This document shows, in pieces, positions 9,201 through 18,400 of a stretch of DNA of 23,621 nucleotides. The notes under the pieces are model-generated. The model was not told where the DNA came from, did no database searches, and worked only from the letters and a program-made list of their open reading frames with translations. The DNA lies in NCBI GenBank assembly GCA_027578815.1, contig JANBTH010000250.1, forward strand, positions 1-23,621. Reading direction: 5' to 3'. Origin of the DNA: Coemansia sp. RSA 1804 (taxonomy: Eukaryota > Kickxellomycota > Kickxellomycetes > Kickxellales > Kickxellaceae). The translations under genes and the position numbers were made by a program. How positions within the stretch are numbered: position 1 is the stretch's first letter; each line of letters begins with the position of its first letter.

Positions 9201-9453
9201 CGATAGCTACATGACAATTAAGCGACATCAAACAGTCCACATACATCCGAGCAGCACGCTTCACGAAGAAAAGCCCAAGCTCGTTATCTACTATGAGCTT
9301 GTGCTGACCTCGCGTGAGTTCATGCGACAGGTTATTGACATTAACGCCGAGTGGCTTCTGGAGGCTGCTCCACATTACTACAAATTGAGCGATATCAACG
9401 ATGACATCAAGCGCAAGATGCCCAAGCCGATCCAAGCGCCAAAAAGAGCCTGA
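6217..9453 (+). CDS. PRP2: Spliceosomal DEAH-box ATPase Prp2/DHX16 (S. pombe Cdc28)
   Basis: A 1078-residue RNA-dependent ATPase that remodels the activated spliceosome before the first splicing step. The length fits DHX16 and S. pombe Cdc28. The N-terminal ~75 residues match the DHX16 N-terminal domain. A long charged region follows, with two related blocks (EEERDALEERIKKAK and EEERDAFAERLKQRDK). The helicase core has motif I GETGSGKTT (457-465), motif II DESH (555-558) in place of DEAH, motif III SAT, motif V ATNIAETSIT and motif VI QRAGRAGRVGPG. Winged-helix, ratchet and OB-fold regions follow, to the end at KRMPKPIQAPKRA-like basic residues. The ATG at 6217 has G at -3. No intron is needed. 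The Ala-to-Ser change in motif II is the only odd core residue. Confidence 0.96.
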   Translation: MSLHEWISDALIDLVGESSSDTVDYVLHLASSCSSEGALVEKLVASDFPKGESTVRFGRNLYQRAPRSKENQRTQSPQLSSANQPKQRSSNNVSPAVTKPKRNTSSNRGNTNSKGKDIKDERTQTKDRKTRESRKRNVRQSGWSSNEEERDALEERIKKAKIGTDAGEAGGGYVDENDSDTSRQMDNDEEERDAFAERLKQRDKDKTKTIVEDRSSGNDPELQRRRDMANDYDARRQALPEIRSRARQEYLKLREEQRLELLRQEIADEEDLFRGERLTDREVKDLEYKKELLRLAEERKNISDDADAYAMPEDYITEKGKIDRQRKKDALFKRYDEQPGGHTKKADEGALTEQERWERQQINKSKVDVGAKSKPKPSKDSLENKEYDYVLDLDSIDFVLEDTLNAEGKENQRQQAIDELERKRRTIKEVRESLPVYKYRDELLSAVEQFQVLIIVGETGSGKTTQITQYLRDAGYTKDGKRIGCTQPRRVAAMSVAARVAEEVGTGLGQDVGYSIRFEDRTTEKTEIVYMTDGLLFREFMTEPDLAKYSVIMIDESHERTLHTDILFALVKDIARFRPDLKLLISSATMDAQKFSEYFDDAPIFRIPGRPYPVDIYYTKAPEANYLQACVVTVLQIHSTQPKGDILVFLTGQDEIEQAQESIMQSMKALGSKVPELIVCPIYANLPSDLQARIFEPAPEGARKVVLATNIAETSITIDGVVYVIDPGFVKQNSYNPRAGMESLQVVPCSRASANQRAGRAGRVGPGKCFRMFTQHAFFSEMEENTPPEILRTNLSSVVLMLKCIGIDNLIEFDFMDPPSTAALQHSLEHLYALGALNERGALTKLGRRMSEFPMDPMMAKALLASEKYHCSEEMASICAMLSVSSAVFYRPKEKKVQADRARASFVRPGGDHIMLLAIWNQWVDTGYSAQWCYENFIQHRSMCRARDLRDQIVGLMVRVEIIPEAAPNPNDSEPVRKAITAGFFYNGARLQKSGDSYMTIKRHQTVHIHPSSTLHEEKPKLVIYYELVLTSREFMRQVIDINAEWLLEAAPHYYKLSDINDDIKRKMPKPIQAPKRA

Positions 9454-9520
9454 CTGTTGATATGCTCTGTGCCAGTGTATTGCTTATTGATAATGATTCT
9501 TTAGACACAGTTTTGATCCG

Positions 9521-9526
9521 AATAAA
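9521..9526 (+). terminator. Poly(A) signal AATAAA for PRP2
   Basis: Canonical hexamer 67 nt after the PRP2 stop codon, on the coding strand. Confidence 0.6.
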
Positions 9527-9658
9527 AATACGCATGGAACTTGCCAAAATAGAAAAGATCTATTGTTTTCCTGGGAACTCTGGAACTAACTCAGATGTTG
9601 TGATTATCTGAGCAAAACCTCCACATCTTGATCTCTCAATCCAGAAAGGGAAAGTTCT

Positions 9659-9681
9659 CTTTCTTTCTTTCTTTCTTTCTT
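9659..9681 (+). repeat. CTTT microsatellite
   Basis: Five perfect CTTT units plus a partial one, about 85 bp before the ThrRS ATG. A pyrimidine tract is common in fungal promoters, so it may be functional or simple slippage. Confidence 0.8.
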
Positions 9682-9764
9682 CGATAAGCAACATTTTTAT
9701 TCTATATGTTCAAATTTCCTTCGTGCTTCTCAATCGTGCGTCTCATTTGAATTTGGAGGAGAAT

Positions 9765-12200
9765 ATGCTTGCTCTGCGCTATACCGCTTGCAAACTCCCA
9801 GGACTATGTTCGCTAGGCAAAGCACGAGGGCTACCGCCTTTACTTAGAGCGCTGGCGCCAGAGCAGAGAAGGGGTGCGTCATCATATATAAATGATAGAA
9901 CATTAGGCCTATGGAACATAGAAAGGGAGCGCCAGCAAAAGCAGAAGAAGATGATGGCGGAAAGCGGAGAGAGCCTTGAAGTTCCTGCAGACAAAACTGT
10001 ACAACTGGTTGGTAAAGAGGGAAAGATAGTTCCTGGACTTTCAACACCTCTGGAGCTGGCTCGGAAATATGACCAAAAAAAGTCCAAGCATTACGTTGTA
10101 GCGCGCATAAACCAAAGCACGCTGTGGGATATGCAGAACCCGTTGCCCGAATCGACAGAGTCTGTGGAATTCCTTGCTTTTACTAGCACAGATGATGTGG
10201 GCAAATCGATCTTCTGGAAGTCGTCGGCGCACATAATGGCCATTGCTTTGCAAAAGATATATGGAGACGAGCTGATGCTGTGCAACAGTTCACTTGTGCC
10301 CGGAAACGGCTTTTACTACGACTTTTTTCTGTTTAAAGATGCAAGAGATCCGGTGGTAGACCGATTGAACAAGCAGGGTCTGTCGCTTGGAGACTGGATC
10401 GATCGCCTCTGCGGGCCGGGCATCCCATCAGAAAAGCTGAATTTTCTGAAAATGGATGATATGAAAAAGGTGCAAAAGACTTTGCTTGATATATCCAAGA
10501 AGCAGTATGCTTTCGAGTTTATGGACGTAAGCTACGATTTTGCACGAGATATTTTTGCCGGCAACCCATTTGACCTACGTGCACTCGATCTAGCTCAGCA
10601 AGCACCCAAAGACAGCCATTCAAAAGACAGCACTGATAAGTATATTACGCTTTTCCGGTGCCACACACTTGTTGGAATATATCAAGGACCGATGATTGTA
10701 AACACGCGGCAGATGCAGGAGCTTTTCCCTACAAACGTATCGTCTGTGCACTCGGCGAGCTATATGAGCAGCAGCACCAACAAAGGGACAGCTAATTCGG
10801 GGCATATTCCGCCAACGGTCAACCGTGTTAATGCAATTTCATTTCCAATAGCTGGAATGTACAAGGATCATCAGCTCAAAGTTGCCGAGATTGCCCGTCG
10901 TAACCACCGCGTTGTCGGTAAAGAACAAAAGTTGTTTATGATGCATCCATGGGCGCCTGGATCTGGGTTTATTCTTCCACACGGCCAACGCATGGTCAAC
11001 ACGATAATGGAAGCGATTCGTCACGAATATGCAAAGTACGGATATGACGAGGTCAGTTCGCCGTTGATATTTAATCGTAAGCTGTGGGAGACAAGCGGGC
11101 ACTGGGAAAACTACCACGAGGACATGTTCACCATATCCACCAAAACAGAATCTGCAGACCAGGAGAATACCACCGGATGTTGTGGCAGTCGCGAATCAGG
11201 AACCGAGCACCTTGGCTCGTCAGAATTTGGACTCAAGCCGATGAATTGCCCAGGCCATTGCCTCATATATGCCAATGAACTGCGGTCATACCGCGACTTG
11301 CCTATCCGCTATGCCGACTTTAGTCCGCTGCATCGCAATGAGATTGCAGGAGCCCTCTCTGGACTGACACGCGTACGCAAGTTCCACCAGGACGATGGCC
11401 ACATATTCTGCACGCGCGATCAAGTGCAGAGCGAGATTGAAAGATGCATCAAGATGGTCGATGACATCTACAACATGTTCGTGTTCCCTAGCTATGAGTT
11501 TGTACTGTCGACGAGACCAGACAAATACATCGGCAATGAGAAGGAGTGGGATGAGGCAGAGAGCGCGCTGGCCGACGCACTGGCTAAGACGGGTAAAAGC
11601 TGGACGCTTAACAATGGCGACGGCGCGTTTTACGGGCCCAAGATTGACGTGTGTGTGCAGGATGCGCTTGGACGCAAGCACCAAACAGCCACGATACAGC
11701 TTGATTTCCAGCTACCCCAGAGATTCGAACTCAAGTACACCGGAGTCGATGGACAGCAGCACCGGCCTGTTATGATCCATCGCGCTGTGCTCGGGAGCAT
11801 GGAGCGGATGCTTGCAATACTCATTGAGCACTGGGGTGGCCGGTGGCCATTCTGGGTCAGTCCGCGACAGGCGATGGTTATTCCTGTCACCACAGCCGAT
11901 GAGGGTGGCGCAATTGCCAAGTATGCGCAGGAAGTACGCGATATACTTGCAAACGACGTAGCACCGACGTCTGTGGACAGCCACCGGTTCTTTGTCGATG
12001 TGAACATGTCTGGGGACACGCTCAACCGCTGTATTCGTGAAGCACAGCTTGCCAAGTACAACTTTCTGCTGATCGTTGGCGAGAAAGAAACAAAGCACCG
12101 TACAGTTACTATTCGCCAGAGAGAGAACGGCAAGACGATGACTATGGAAATTGAGCAAGTCAAGGACATGTTTCTAAGGCTGATCGAGACATATAAATGA
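9765..12200 (+). CDS. Threonyl-tRNA synthetase, mitochondrial type, with degenerate editing site
   Basis: An 811-residue class II synthetase that charges tRNA-Thr. The first ~40 residues are basic and lack acidic residues until Glu33 (MLALRYTACKLPG..., RRGA|S), so mitochondrial import is likely. The order is TGS-like domain ~70-135, editing-type domain ~145-330, catalytic core ~365-690, anticodon domain to the end. Zinc ligands are present: Cys495 in MNCPGHC, His546 in DDGHIFC, His672 in VMIHRA. The editing site is damaged: HxxxH reads K152-SSA-H156 and the CxxxH of DLCRGPH reads Y306-QGP-M310. A ~25-residue insert with CCG lies before MNCPGH. Start: ATG at 9765 with A at -3. Met63/64 could start a cytosolic form, so dual targeting is possible. 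Yeast Mst1 lacks both N-terminal domains; this protein keeps them. Confidence 0.95.
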   Translation: MLALRYTACKLPGLCSLGKARGLPPLLRALAPEQRRGASSYINDRTLGLWNIERERQQKQKKMMAESGESLEVPADKTVQLVGKEGKIVPGLSTPLELARKYDQKKSKHYVVARINQSTLWDMQNPLPESTESVEFLAFTSTDDVGKSIFWKSSAHIMAIALQKIYGDELMLCNSSLVPGNGFYYDFFLFKDARDPVVDRLNKQGLSLGDWIDRLCGPGIPSEKLNFLKMDDMKKVQKTLLDISKKQYAFEFMDVSYDFARDIFAGNPFDLRALDLAQQAPKDSHSKDSTDKYITLFRCHTLVGIYQGPMIVNTRQMQELFPTNVSSVHSASYMSSSTNKGTANSGHIPPTVNRVNAISFPIAGMYKDHQLKVAEIARRNHRVVGKEQKLFMMHPWAPGSGFILPHGQRMVNTIMEAIRHEYAKYGYDEVSSPLIFNRKLWETSGHWENYHEDMFTISTKTESADQENTTGCCGSRESGTEHLGSSEFGLKPMNCPGHCLIYANELRSYRDLPIRYADFSPLHRNEIAGALSGLTRVRKFHQDDGHIFCTRDQVQSEIERCIKMVDDIYNMFVFPSYEFVLSTRPDKYIGNEKEWDEAESALADALAKTGKSWTLNNGDGAFYGPKIDVCVQDALGRKHQTATIQLDFQLPQRFELKYTGVDGQQHRPVMIHRAVLGSMERMLAILIEHWGGRWPFWVSPRQAMVIPVTTADEGGAIAKYAQEVRDILANDVAPTSVDSHRFFVDVNMSGDTLNRCIREAQLAKYNFLLIVGEKETKHRTVTIRQRENGKTMTMEIEQVKDMFLRLIETYK

Positions 12201-12335
12201 TTAATTAGCACCTGCTGGAGCGAAAAAGGAGGATCTTTCTTTGGCTCTCGCTCCACTCTTGGAGGGAGAGGTTACTAACAGATAGATGTTAAAAACGTAC
12301 ATTAGAAACAAAGTTTTACAGCAACGGCTTTAGTC

Positions 12336-12341
12336 AATAAA
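12336..12341 (+). terminator. Poly(A) signal AATAAA for the ThrRS gene
   Basis: Canonical hexamer about 135 nt after the ThrRS stop and just before the convergent DNMT2 stop at 12369. Confidence 0.5.
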
Positions 12342-12368
12342 AACGATGAAGGAGGACGGTATCTGCGT

Positions 12369-13415
12369 CTACATCCGGTTAACCAGATAGTCCATCAATA
12401 CCGACACAACGCTGACGCTCAGGCTGTTTCCTAAAAGCCTGTATCTCTGCTTTAGACTGGTGTCTGAAGGAAAAGCCAACGCTGGAGGGAATCCCATCAG
12501 GTTCGCTACCTCACGCGGCGTAAAATAACGAGTGTTCTCCAGAGTCATCGGATCCTTGCCGACAACGCCGGACATCTGCAGGATTGATCCGGTTCCCTCG
12601 GCATAGTGTGTGTACCCTTTTGTGAAACAGCATGTTCGGCGATCCTCTGGCGTCACCACATCGTGCACGTATCCGTGGCTTTCAAGCACCTTTAGCTTAA
12701 GTCTGTATGGTGCCATCTCCTCAGTGGTCAGATTCTCCGTGAACCGGTCTATCTGCCGCACCTCTTCGTGGTTCCAAACGCCCTTTTCAAAGTCAACGTG
12801 CCCTTCAGTATCTGCTGCTGCTGCTGGCTGAATCAGTTGGGCGCCGGCCACGCTGTACCGGAAACTCGGTGGAAATTCCTCGCTATCAGAGCACTCTCTA
12901 GGGCTGCCGTCGAGTTTTGCCAAAAGATAGTACCGCGTTCGCGAGTTTGGATAGCATAGCTGCAAGGGATTCAGCAGATACTCCTCAAACCTATAGCCGT
13001 GACGCACCAGCTGCCGCAGAAAAACCGGACGGGTGTCGGATCTCTCAAAGCCAGCGACATTTTCTAGCAAAATCATCCGTGGCTTGTTTTGCAGCCGACC
13101 CAGGAGATCGACAATGAAAACAAAGCTCTTGGCTCTGGGGTCCTCAGATCCCCTTTGGAGCCCCTGTCGGGTGTACGGCTGGCAGGGCGGCGACATTGTC
13201 CAGAGATCAGCCTTGAGAGACTCAAACAGCGTCATAGGCAAGGACTCGATATTTCGCTGCATCACCGGCACGTCTGGAAAGTTGTGTCTGTACACTTGGT
13301 TTGCGACCGTATTGATATCGAAAGCGTGGACCACATGGCTGTCTATATGTGCTGCTTTTAGCGCAAAGTGCATGCCGCCAATGCCGCTGTAAAACTCGAC
13401 CACCCTCAGAACCAT
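12369..13415 (-). CDS. pmt1: tRNA (cytosine-38-C5) methyltransferase, Dnmt2/TRDMT1/Pmt1 family
   Basis: A 348-residue enzyme of the Dnmt2 family, which methylates C38 of tRNA-Asp using S-adenosylmethionine. All key motifs are visible: motif I EFYSGIGGMH (7-16), motif IV MSPPCQPYTRQG with catalytic Cys78, motif VI ENV (118-120), motif VIII NSRTRYYLLAK, the Dnmt2-specific CFTKGYTHYAEGTGS (from Cys263), a region ending MGFPP, and motif X GNSLSVSVVS. There is no N-terminal regulatory extension, as expected for Dnmt2 and unlike DNA methyltransferases. ATG at 13415. A Ser/Pro/Ala-rich insert sits between motif VIII and the CFT motif, the usual variable target-recognition area. It is convergent with the ThrRS gene and head-to-tail with PSF3 (171 bp). 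It looks intact and functional. Confidence 0.95.
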   Translation of the reverse strand: MVLRVVEFYSGIGGMHFALKAAHIDSHVVHAFDINTVANQVYRHNFPDVPVMQRNIESLPMTLFESLKADLWTMSPPCQPYTRQGLQRGSEDPRAKSFVFIVDLLGRLQNKPRMILLENVAGFERSDTRPVFLRQLVRHGYRFEEYLLNPLQLCYPNSRTRYYLLAKLDGSPRECSDSEEFPPSFRYSVAGAQLIQPAAAADTEGHVDFEKGVWNHEEVRQIDRFTENLTTEEMAPYRLKLKVLESHGYVHDVVTPEDRRTCCFTKGYTHYAEGTGSILQMSGVVGKDPMTLENTRYFTPREVANLMGFPPALAFPSDTSLKQRYRLLGNSLSVSVVSVLMDYLVNRM

Positions 13416-13586
13416 AGCACCGCCGTGTATTCCGCAATGAATAATTAAACGCTAGAGGCAAGCTTTTGAAGAGAGGAAGAGAAAAACATCATAGATCAAC
13501 AAGCAGAGAAAAGAAGGAAGAGAAGGGAAGACATGCAAATGCAAAAAAAAAGAAACAAAAACGAAAATAAAAAATTTCAACCTTGC

Positions 13587-14129
13587 TCAGAGAGACATGG
13601 CAGAAGCCTTCTTAAGGGTATATGCCTTGTTCTGCTGCCAGACAGTGCCGGCATTCTGTGCCTGTTGGCACAGCTTGAGCATGCGCAGCTCCATCTTGTC
13701 CAGGCCCTGCACAAAATCGAGAGCCTCGACGTTGTGGCCCTGCTGGGCGATATGTGCGACTCGTTGGATACGACGCATGTACATGTTCCGCAGAACAAGC
13801 GGCACATCGGGCACGATGTTGCCAAGCTGCATTCCAAACTGGTAGTAGTACTGGCAGATGGCTCGCAGCTGGACGCTCTCGGGCGATGCCGCGTACATGC
13901 GTGTGGCGCGCTTTGCAAACATCGGCGACATCTCCATGGTCACATAGTCTTCCTCGTCCAGCCGGTCCGCCATCCAGTATGGAAGCGTCCACCGCGCATT
14001 GCGCTGCACTTTGCTCGCCGTCCCGCTGCCCGACGATCCGAGTCCATCGAGGTCAACCTGAAGAATGCAGGGTACACGTTCCTGCCCGGCCAGAATGTCG
14101 TCAATGTCGTAGTAGTCGCGTTGTGCCAT
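13587..14129 (-). CDS. PSF3: GINS complex subunit Psf3
   Basis: A 180-residue subunit of the GINS tetramer, which with Cdc45 and Mcm2-7 forms the replicative CMG helicase. The N-terminus YYDIDDILAGQERVPC is the family hallmark (the small B domain of Psf3). The helical A domain follows, with the conserved stretch WMADRLDEEDYVTMEMSP, and later helices rich in Leu and Met. Length is close to S. pombe and S. cerevisiae Psf3. ATG at 14129 with G at -3 (TTGTGCCATGG, reversed strand reads GCACAACATG-like context is not implied; only the codon is used). No intron is needed. It lies upstream of DNMT2 on the same strand; no functional link is implied. Confidence 0.93.
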   Translation of the reverse strand: MAQRDYYDIDDILAGQERVPCILQVDLDGLGSSGSGTASKVQRNARWTLPYWMADRLDEEDYVTMEMSPMFAKRATRMYAASPESVQLRAICQYYYQFGMQLGNIVPDVPLVLRNMYMRRIQRVAHIAQQGHNVEALDFVQGLDKMELRMLKLCQQAQNAGTVWQQNKAYTLKKASAMSL

Positions 14130-14488
14130 GGCGAATTAGAGGCTGGTGGACTAGCTGGAAGTAGAAATCAATAAACAGAGGGCAGAAAGAGGGAAAAAGA
14201 TAATCTCAAGCGCGTGGCTTCTAATTCAAGCCGCTTTGTGCATCCCAGATCATTTCTTCATTCCCTGTGCCTGCTTTTTCAGCAAGCATACAACAAGCAC
14301 CATCAGCAAAGCATCGCAGTTCCAACGTGTAGAACATAACAGCAATACTTTCTCGTTTTTCATTAGAACGAATGCCTGCTTCTCAAGTGTCAACGACAGA
14401 AAGAAGAACACAGTGTTTTGGATTTAGTAGCGAAAGTGCTAGTGATGTGTAATTATAGACAATAATTAAAATCCTAGAATTGGCTCGC
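14130..14488. other. Intergenic: PSF3 upstream and TCTP 3' region
   Basis: 359 bp, AT-rich toward the TCTP side. No canonical minus-strand AATAAA near the TCTP stop was seen; TTTAATTATT (near 14459-14468) may substitute. Short open frames have no recognisable content. Confidence 0.45.
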
Positions 14489-15128
14489 TTAGATCTTCTG
14501 GGCCTTGAGACCGTCCTTGAAGAAAGTTATGAAGGGAGTGACGCCGTCCTCGCGATAGTTAAGCAGAGCAACCATGCCCTCAGGGTTCATGCTCTCGCCA
14601 GTGTAGAACTCGTAGTCCTTGAAGTTGCCCAAGACTTTCTTGACAAGATCGGTGGCCTCCTTCTTAAAGCCTTCTACGCGCTCGGGATTGTTCTCCTCCA
14701 GGTATTTGGTCAGATCCTTCATGTATCCCTTGATATAGGTCATAAAGCTCTTCTTGTCAAAGTTGGTCGACTGCAGACGCCCTGCGTGGACAACATTGTT
14801 GACGGTCTCAGCACCGTTCTCAAGGGCCTCCTCGACTTCCTCAGCAGAAGGATTGGCACCGATATCGACATCACCATCCTTGACAACCATCATTTCACAG
14901 TCAACCTCAATAGCAGCTCCGTCGTACTTGAGCTCAAACGCATCCGTAAGGAGCTCGTCGCCTAAACAACGCAAAGTTAACGATAGAAAGAGAAAGAAGC
15001 CTTGTTTTGCCAGTGTTTTAGAAGCCAGTTTCGCCTTTGGCAAGAAGGACAGAAGAGGTGGCAATTCGCCATGCAGATGGATACTCGTTATCTTACTTAC
15101 CGGTAATAACATCAGTGAAGACATGCAT
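14489..15128 (-). CDS. TMA19: Translationally controlled tumour protein homologue TCTP/Tma19 (two exons)
   Basis: A 166-residue TCTP, an abundant cytoplasmic protein linked to ribosomes, stress and growth. Exon 1 is tiny, 15128-15101, encoding MHVFTDVITG up to the first base of Gly10. The intron 15100-14962 is 139 nt, with donor GTAAGT and acceptor TTTAG, phase 1. Exon 2 is 14961-14489 and starts DELLTDAFELKYDG. The join recreates the family N-terminus (MxxFxDxxTGDEL). Later hallmarks include YIKGYMKDLTKYLEE and the C-terminal FYTGESMNPEGMVALLNYRE and FITFFKDGL. Length is normal (168-172 is usual). An ATG-less upstream extension of exon 2 is intronic. An early short intron is common in highly expressed genes. 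The upstream 5' region is rich in CT on the coding strand. Confidence 0.95.
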
Positions 15129-15457
15129 TTTAGTATTATTCGAACTGTGAGTTTGATTGCTAAAAAAGTGTATAGAAGCAAAAAGAAGGGGATACAGAGG
15201 CAGAATACGCTTGCTTTCTCCTCTCTCTCAATTTGTGCGTCCTTGCTCTTATTTTTATTTTGTTGCCACCAATGTTTTTTTTGTTTGGCTCTATGTTTTT
15301 CCCCAACAAAAATAAAAAGTGAAAAAAGTGAACACAGTGCCAGATTTCGCCTCTAGCAAAAAGCCACTAAAATTTTTCCGTTGATTAGATTACACTAGAT
15401 CGGCGATGTTCATTGCGTTTTATTAATTTCATTTGACTTTTGTTGTGAGAAAAGGCG
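15129..15457. other. Intergenic: TCTP promoter and MGM1 3' region
   Basis: 329 bp. It includes A-rich and T-rich runs in the TCTP 5' region and the MGM1 poly(A) signal (15419-15424). No gene was seen. Confidence 0.5.
15419..15424 (-). terminator. Poly(A) signal AATAAA for MGM1
   Basis: The plus strand reads TTTATT, i.e. AATAAA on the minus strand, about 34 nt after the MGM1 stop at 15458. Confidence 0.6.
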
Positions 15458-18400
15458 TCAACTCCCTGACCCAATGACCCGTGAAAACGGTGATGATGGT
15501 TGTGACAATGGCAATCTTCCGCGGCTTTGGCGCTGCTCAGAGGACGCCTGCTGCTGCATCAGCTCCTGCAAGCGGGTCATCACCAGCTCCAGCTTCTGGC
15601 GACGCTCAAGCAGTTGCAGGTGCTTGCCGACCCGTGGGTTCTGGCTTGCAAACTCGCGAGTCTGCTCCAGCGTCTTCCCGTAGTACATATGCGAGTCCAG
15701 TTCACGCGGAAACTGGAAAAAGAAGTCTTGAAGCAGCTCATAGTTGATGAACAGCACAACGTTGTATGCAAGCTTTTCGGCCACAACATCCAAAAAGATC
15801 TCTGGGCAGAGTCGCTTGTTATCCAGCGACCCACACGCCGAGCTTGCCAACGCCTTTTTGCGCATGTGTAGGATTGCCAGACGGTCCTGAATCATCAATG
15901 CGTGCTGCGCTTGTCGGAGAAGACGCGGGCTAAAGTGCGCGTACCCAATTTCATCGATATTGTCGCTTGTGCTATCTTTCGCACCCTCCGTCGCCAGTAC
16001 CTCTGCAGCAGAAGCCCCAGAGCCTAACCTGGCACCGCTTGTGGAGCCCTCAGACATGGACTCCATCGATGAGCTAGAATGCTCAGCAGCATCGCGTCTT
16101 GCAATTTCAGCCTGGACAGCCAATGGATCCAAGCCGCGCTTCTCGGCTGTCTTCACAAACTGTATCGCCTGCATCAGCTGCTTTCTTGGTATACCCGACC
16201 GGATGCTGTGCATTGCCTTGCGGCACAGCCCTATCTCGTTCTCAATGAGCACGCTTGAGCGCTTCTGCGCCTTTTTCCACTCGTGGGGCTCAATCTCGAC
16301 CTCGTACTTGAATGGCTTTATGGTGTTTTCGACCTGGTCAATTGTCGAGTGGTACTTGCTTCGCAGAATGGCACGACTAAAATTAAGTACTGCAGCTCGG
16401 GAATCCTGATGATGCACAAATGGCTCCACGTCTACCATTGACGTGACATTGTCCATAAGAAGATCAACAACCAGCTGCGTTGTCCACCGTCCAACACCGC
16501 TTTTGGTCAGAAGCGCCGATGCCCGATCTAGCTGGTGGCTCCAATAAACATCGTCTTCGTCACTCCACTCGCTTGAAGCAGGCGTCTGGTTGCCTTTCGT
16601 CTTGCCGCCATCACCCGAATGCTCGCCATTATCTGAGCCTACCGACTTTCCAAAGCGCGGCCCCTTGTGCTCCTTGGTCGTATCAGCAGCCAACAGCTCC
16701 GATATCACGTTTGACGCTGCAGATGCCGCCTGGCCCGCCTTGGCCCGCGCATCTGTCCACCATCCAGCCGCTCGCGACCGCGTCACATGGTTGCTAAGTT
16801 GGACAACAGCTGGATTGCTCCAGTACAGCTCTGCACACACATTCATCACCTGGCTTTCCAGCCAGCGCTGGACCTCTGTACGCAGCTGAGGCTTGCCAAA
16901 CTGTTTCTGAAAGTCCTTGAACCGCTGCTTGATCGCATCCAGGCTTTCTGCCATATACGACTCGGGGCTGATTCGCTCGTCATTGTACTGCACCTTGACC
17001 TGGTAGCGAGTCTCCTCCAGCTCACTGCGCACTGCATCCACTAGCGACGAGAGATTGCGTCGCATGCTTTCTTCAAGCACACGAACCAGCTTCCGACGCA
17101 GCGTCCCAATACCAATCAGCAGCCCAGGCTGCTGATACTCGGCGTGGCGGCCAAAGTACTGTGCTTCCGAAAGAAGAACCTGATGCGATGTGCGTCCAGC
17201 AGCTTCCCTAACGGGCTTGCACACAACGCCAATGTATCCAAGATGCAAAGGATAGTCGTTCTGAGTCAGCATGTGCACAGCATCGGTGGGTTCTGTCGTA
17301 TCGACCTTTGTGATTACGCCTATTGTGCGCATGCCCATTGGGTCGTTCCGGCGACTGGCTTTCAGGGCCTCCGAGTTTGCCAGATCCACATCCGCAGCAC
17401 AGACAGCAAGAATAATATTGGGCCTCTTAAGGTATCCCTCGCAGAGATCACGGATCTTTTGGCGCAGGATCGGCGGCTGCTTGCGGTTGACCACCTGGAT
17501 ATAGCCAGGGAGGTCGACCAGACGCAAATCGGGCACATGAGGAGAGTATATCCGCAGCTCTATCGGCTTGTCCGACACACATTCGGACTCTGGCACGGAC
17601 ATATTGAGATCGAAGAGCGTCCGCTGGATCCGCGTGAAATCATTGATACGATCAAGCCCCAGCTGCGGAAACTCGCCATACTCTTCGTCAGAATGCGGGG
17701 TGTTTACAAGAGTAAGCTCAATCGGCCGCCTCGTCACCATGTTGGTTCCCTTGGGCAGAAACTCCTGGCCAACAATGGCTTCTAGAACCGAGCTCTTCCC
17801 CGAACTCTGCGACCCAATGACGACGATACTCGGCAGCTGCAGGGCCGTGCTTCCGCGGCTGTCGGATTTGGCACCATTTGCACCACCGCTCGAATCAACG
17901 GACTTTAGAATAGTCTGTATCTCCAGAAGCTTCTTTGTTAGCTCCATCAGCACGTTATCGTCGCCAGGCGAGTCTTTATTATCAAGGTCGTCCCTTCGCC
18001 GTTGGTTTGAGGCTGGTGGGGCGGCGTCATAGTCGTGCTCTGACGAGTCTGGCTCGGGACTAGTGTAATATCCCCCTTTAGGCGGAGGGACTCCGTTGTT
18101 TCCAGAGAGCGGGTCAACGTCGCCGCCAGAGCCACTGCTGCCCCAACCGCCGCCAGATCCCACCGCCTTGTCTACGGCTGCGTCAATGCTTTTATCCACG
18201 TCACCCTCCGCGGTACTACTTGTATCTGAAGAGGAGCTACGCAGCCACTCGGACTCGCGGATTCCCTCTAGCCATCCGCGCATCTTCTCCAGGTTTCCCG
18301 TAACCCACGCTGGAGCATTCAGTTGACTGAGCTTGTACTCCACGTAGGCCAGAGATGCGATCGCAGTGGTAAGAATCATCACAGGCAGACGTAGACTGAC

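Larger units (their letters stand above)
9454..9764. other. Intergenic between PRP2 and ThrRS genes
   Basis: 311 bp. It contains the likely PRP2 poly(A) signal at 9521, then a short CTTT repeat tract (9659-9681) that lies in the ThrRS promoter or 5' UTR. An in-frame GTG-led extension upstream of the ThrRS ATG is not expected to be used. Nothing else was seen. Confidence 0.5.

Noticed and set aside
14236..14427. 63-codon plus-strand frame between PSF3 and TCTP
   Set aside because: No family resemblance, in an AT-rich gap between two minus-strand genes.
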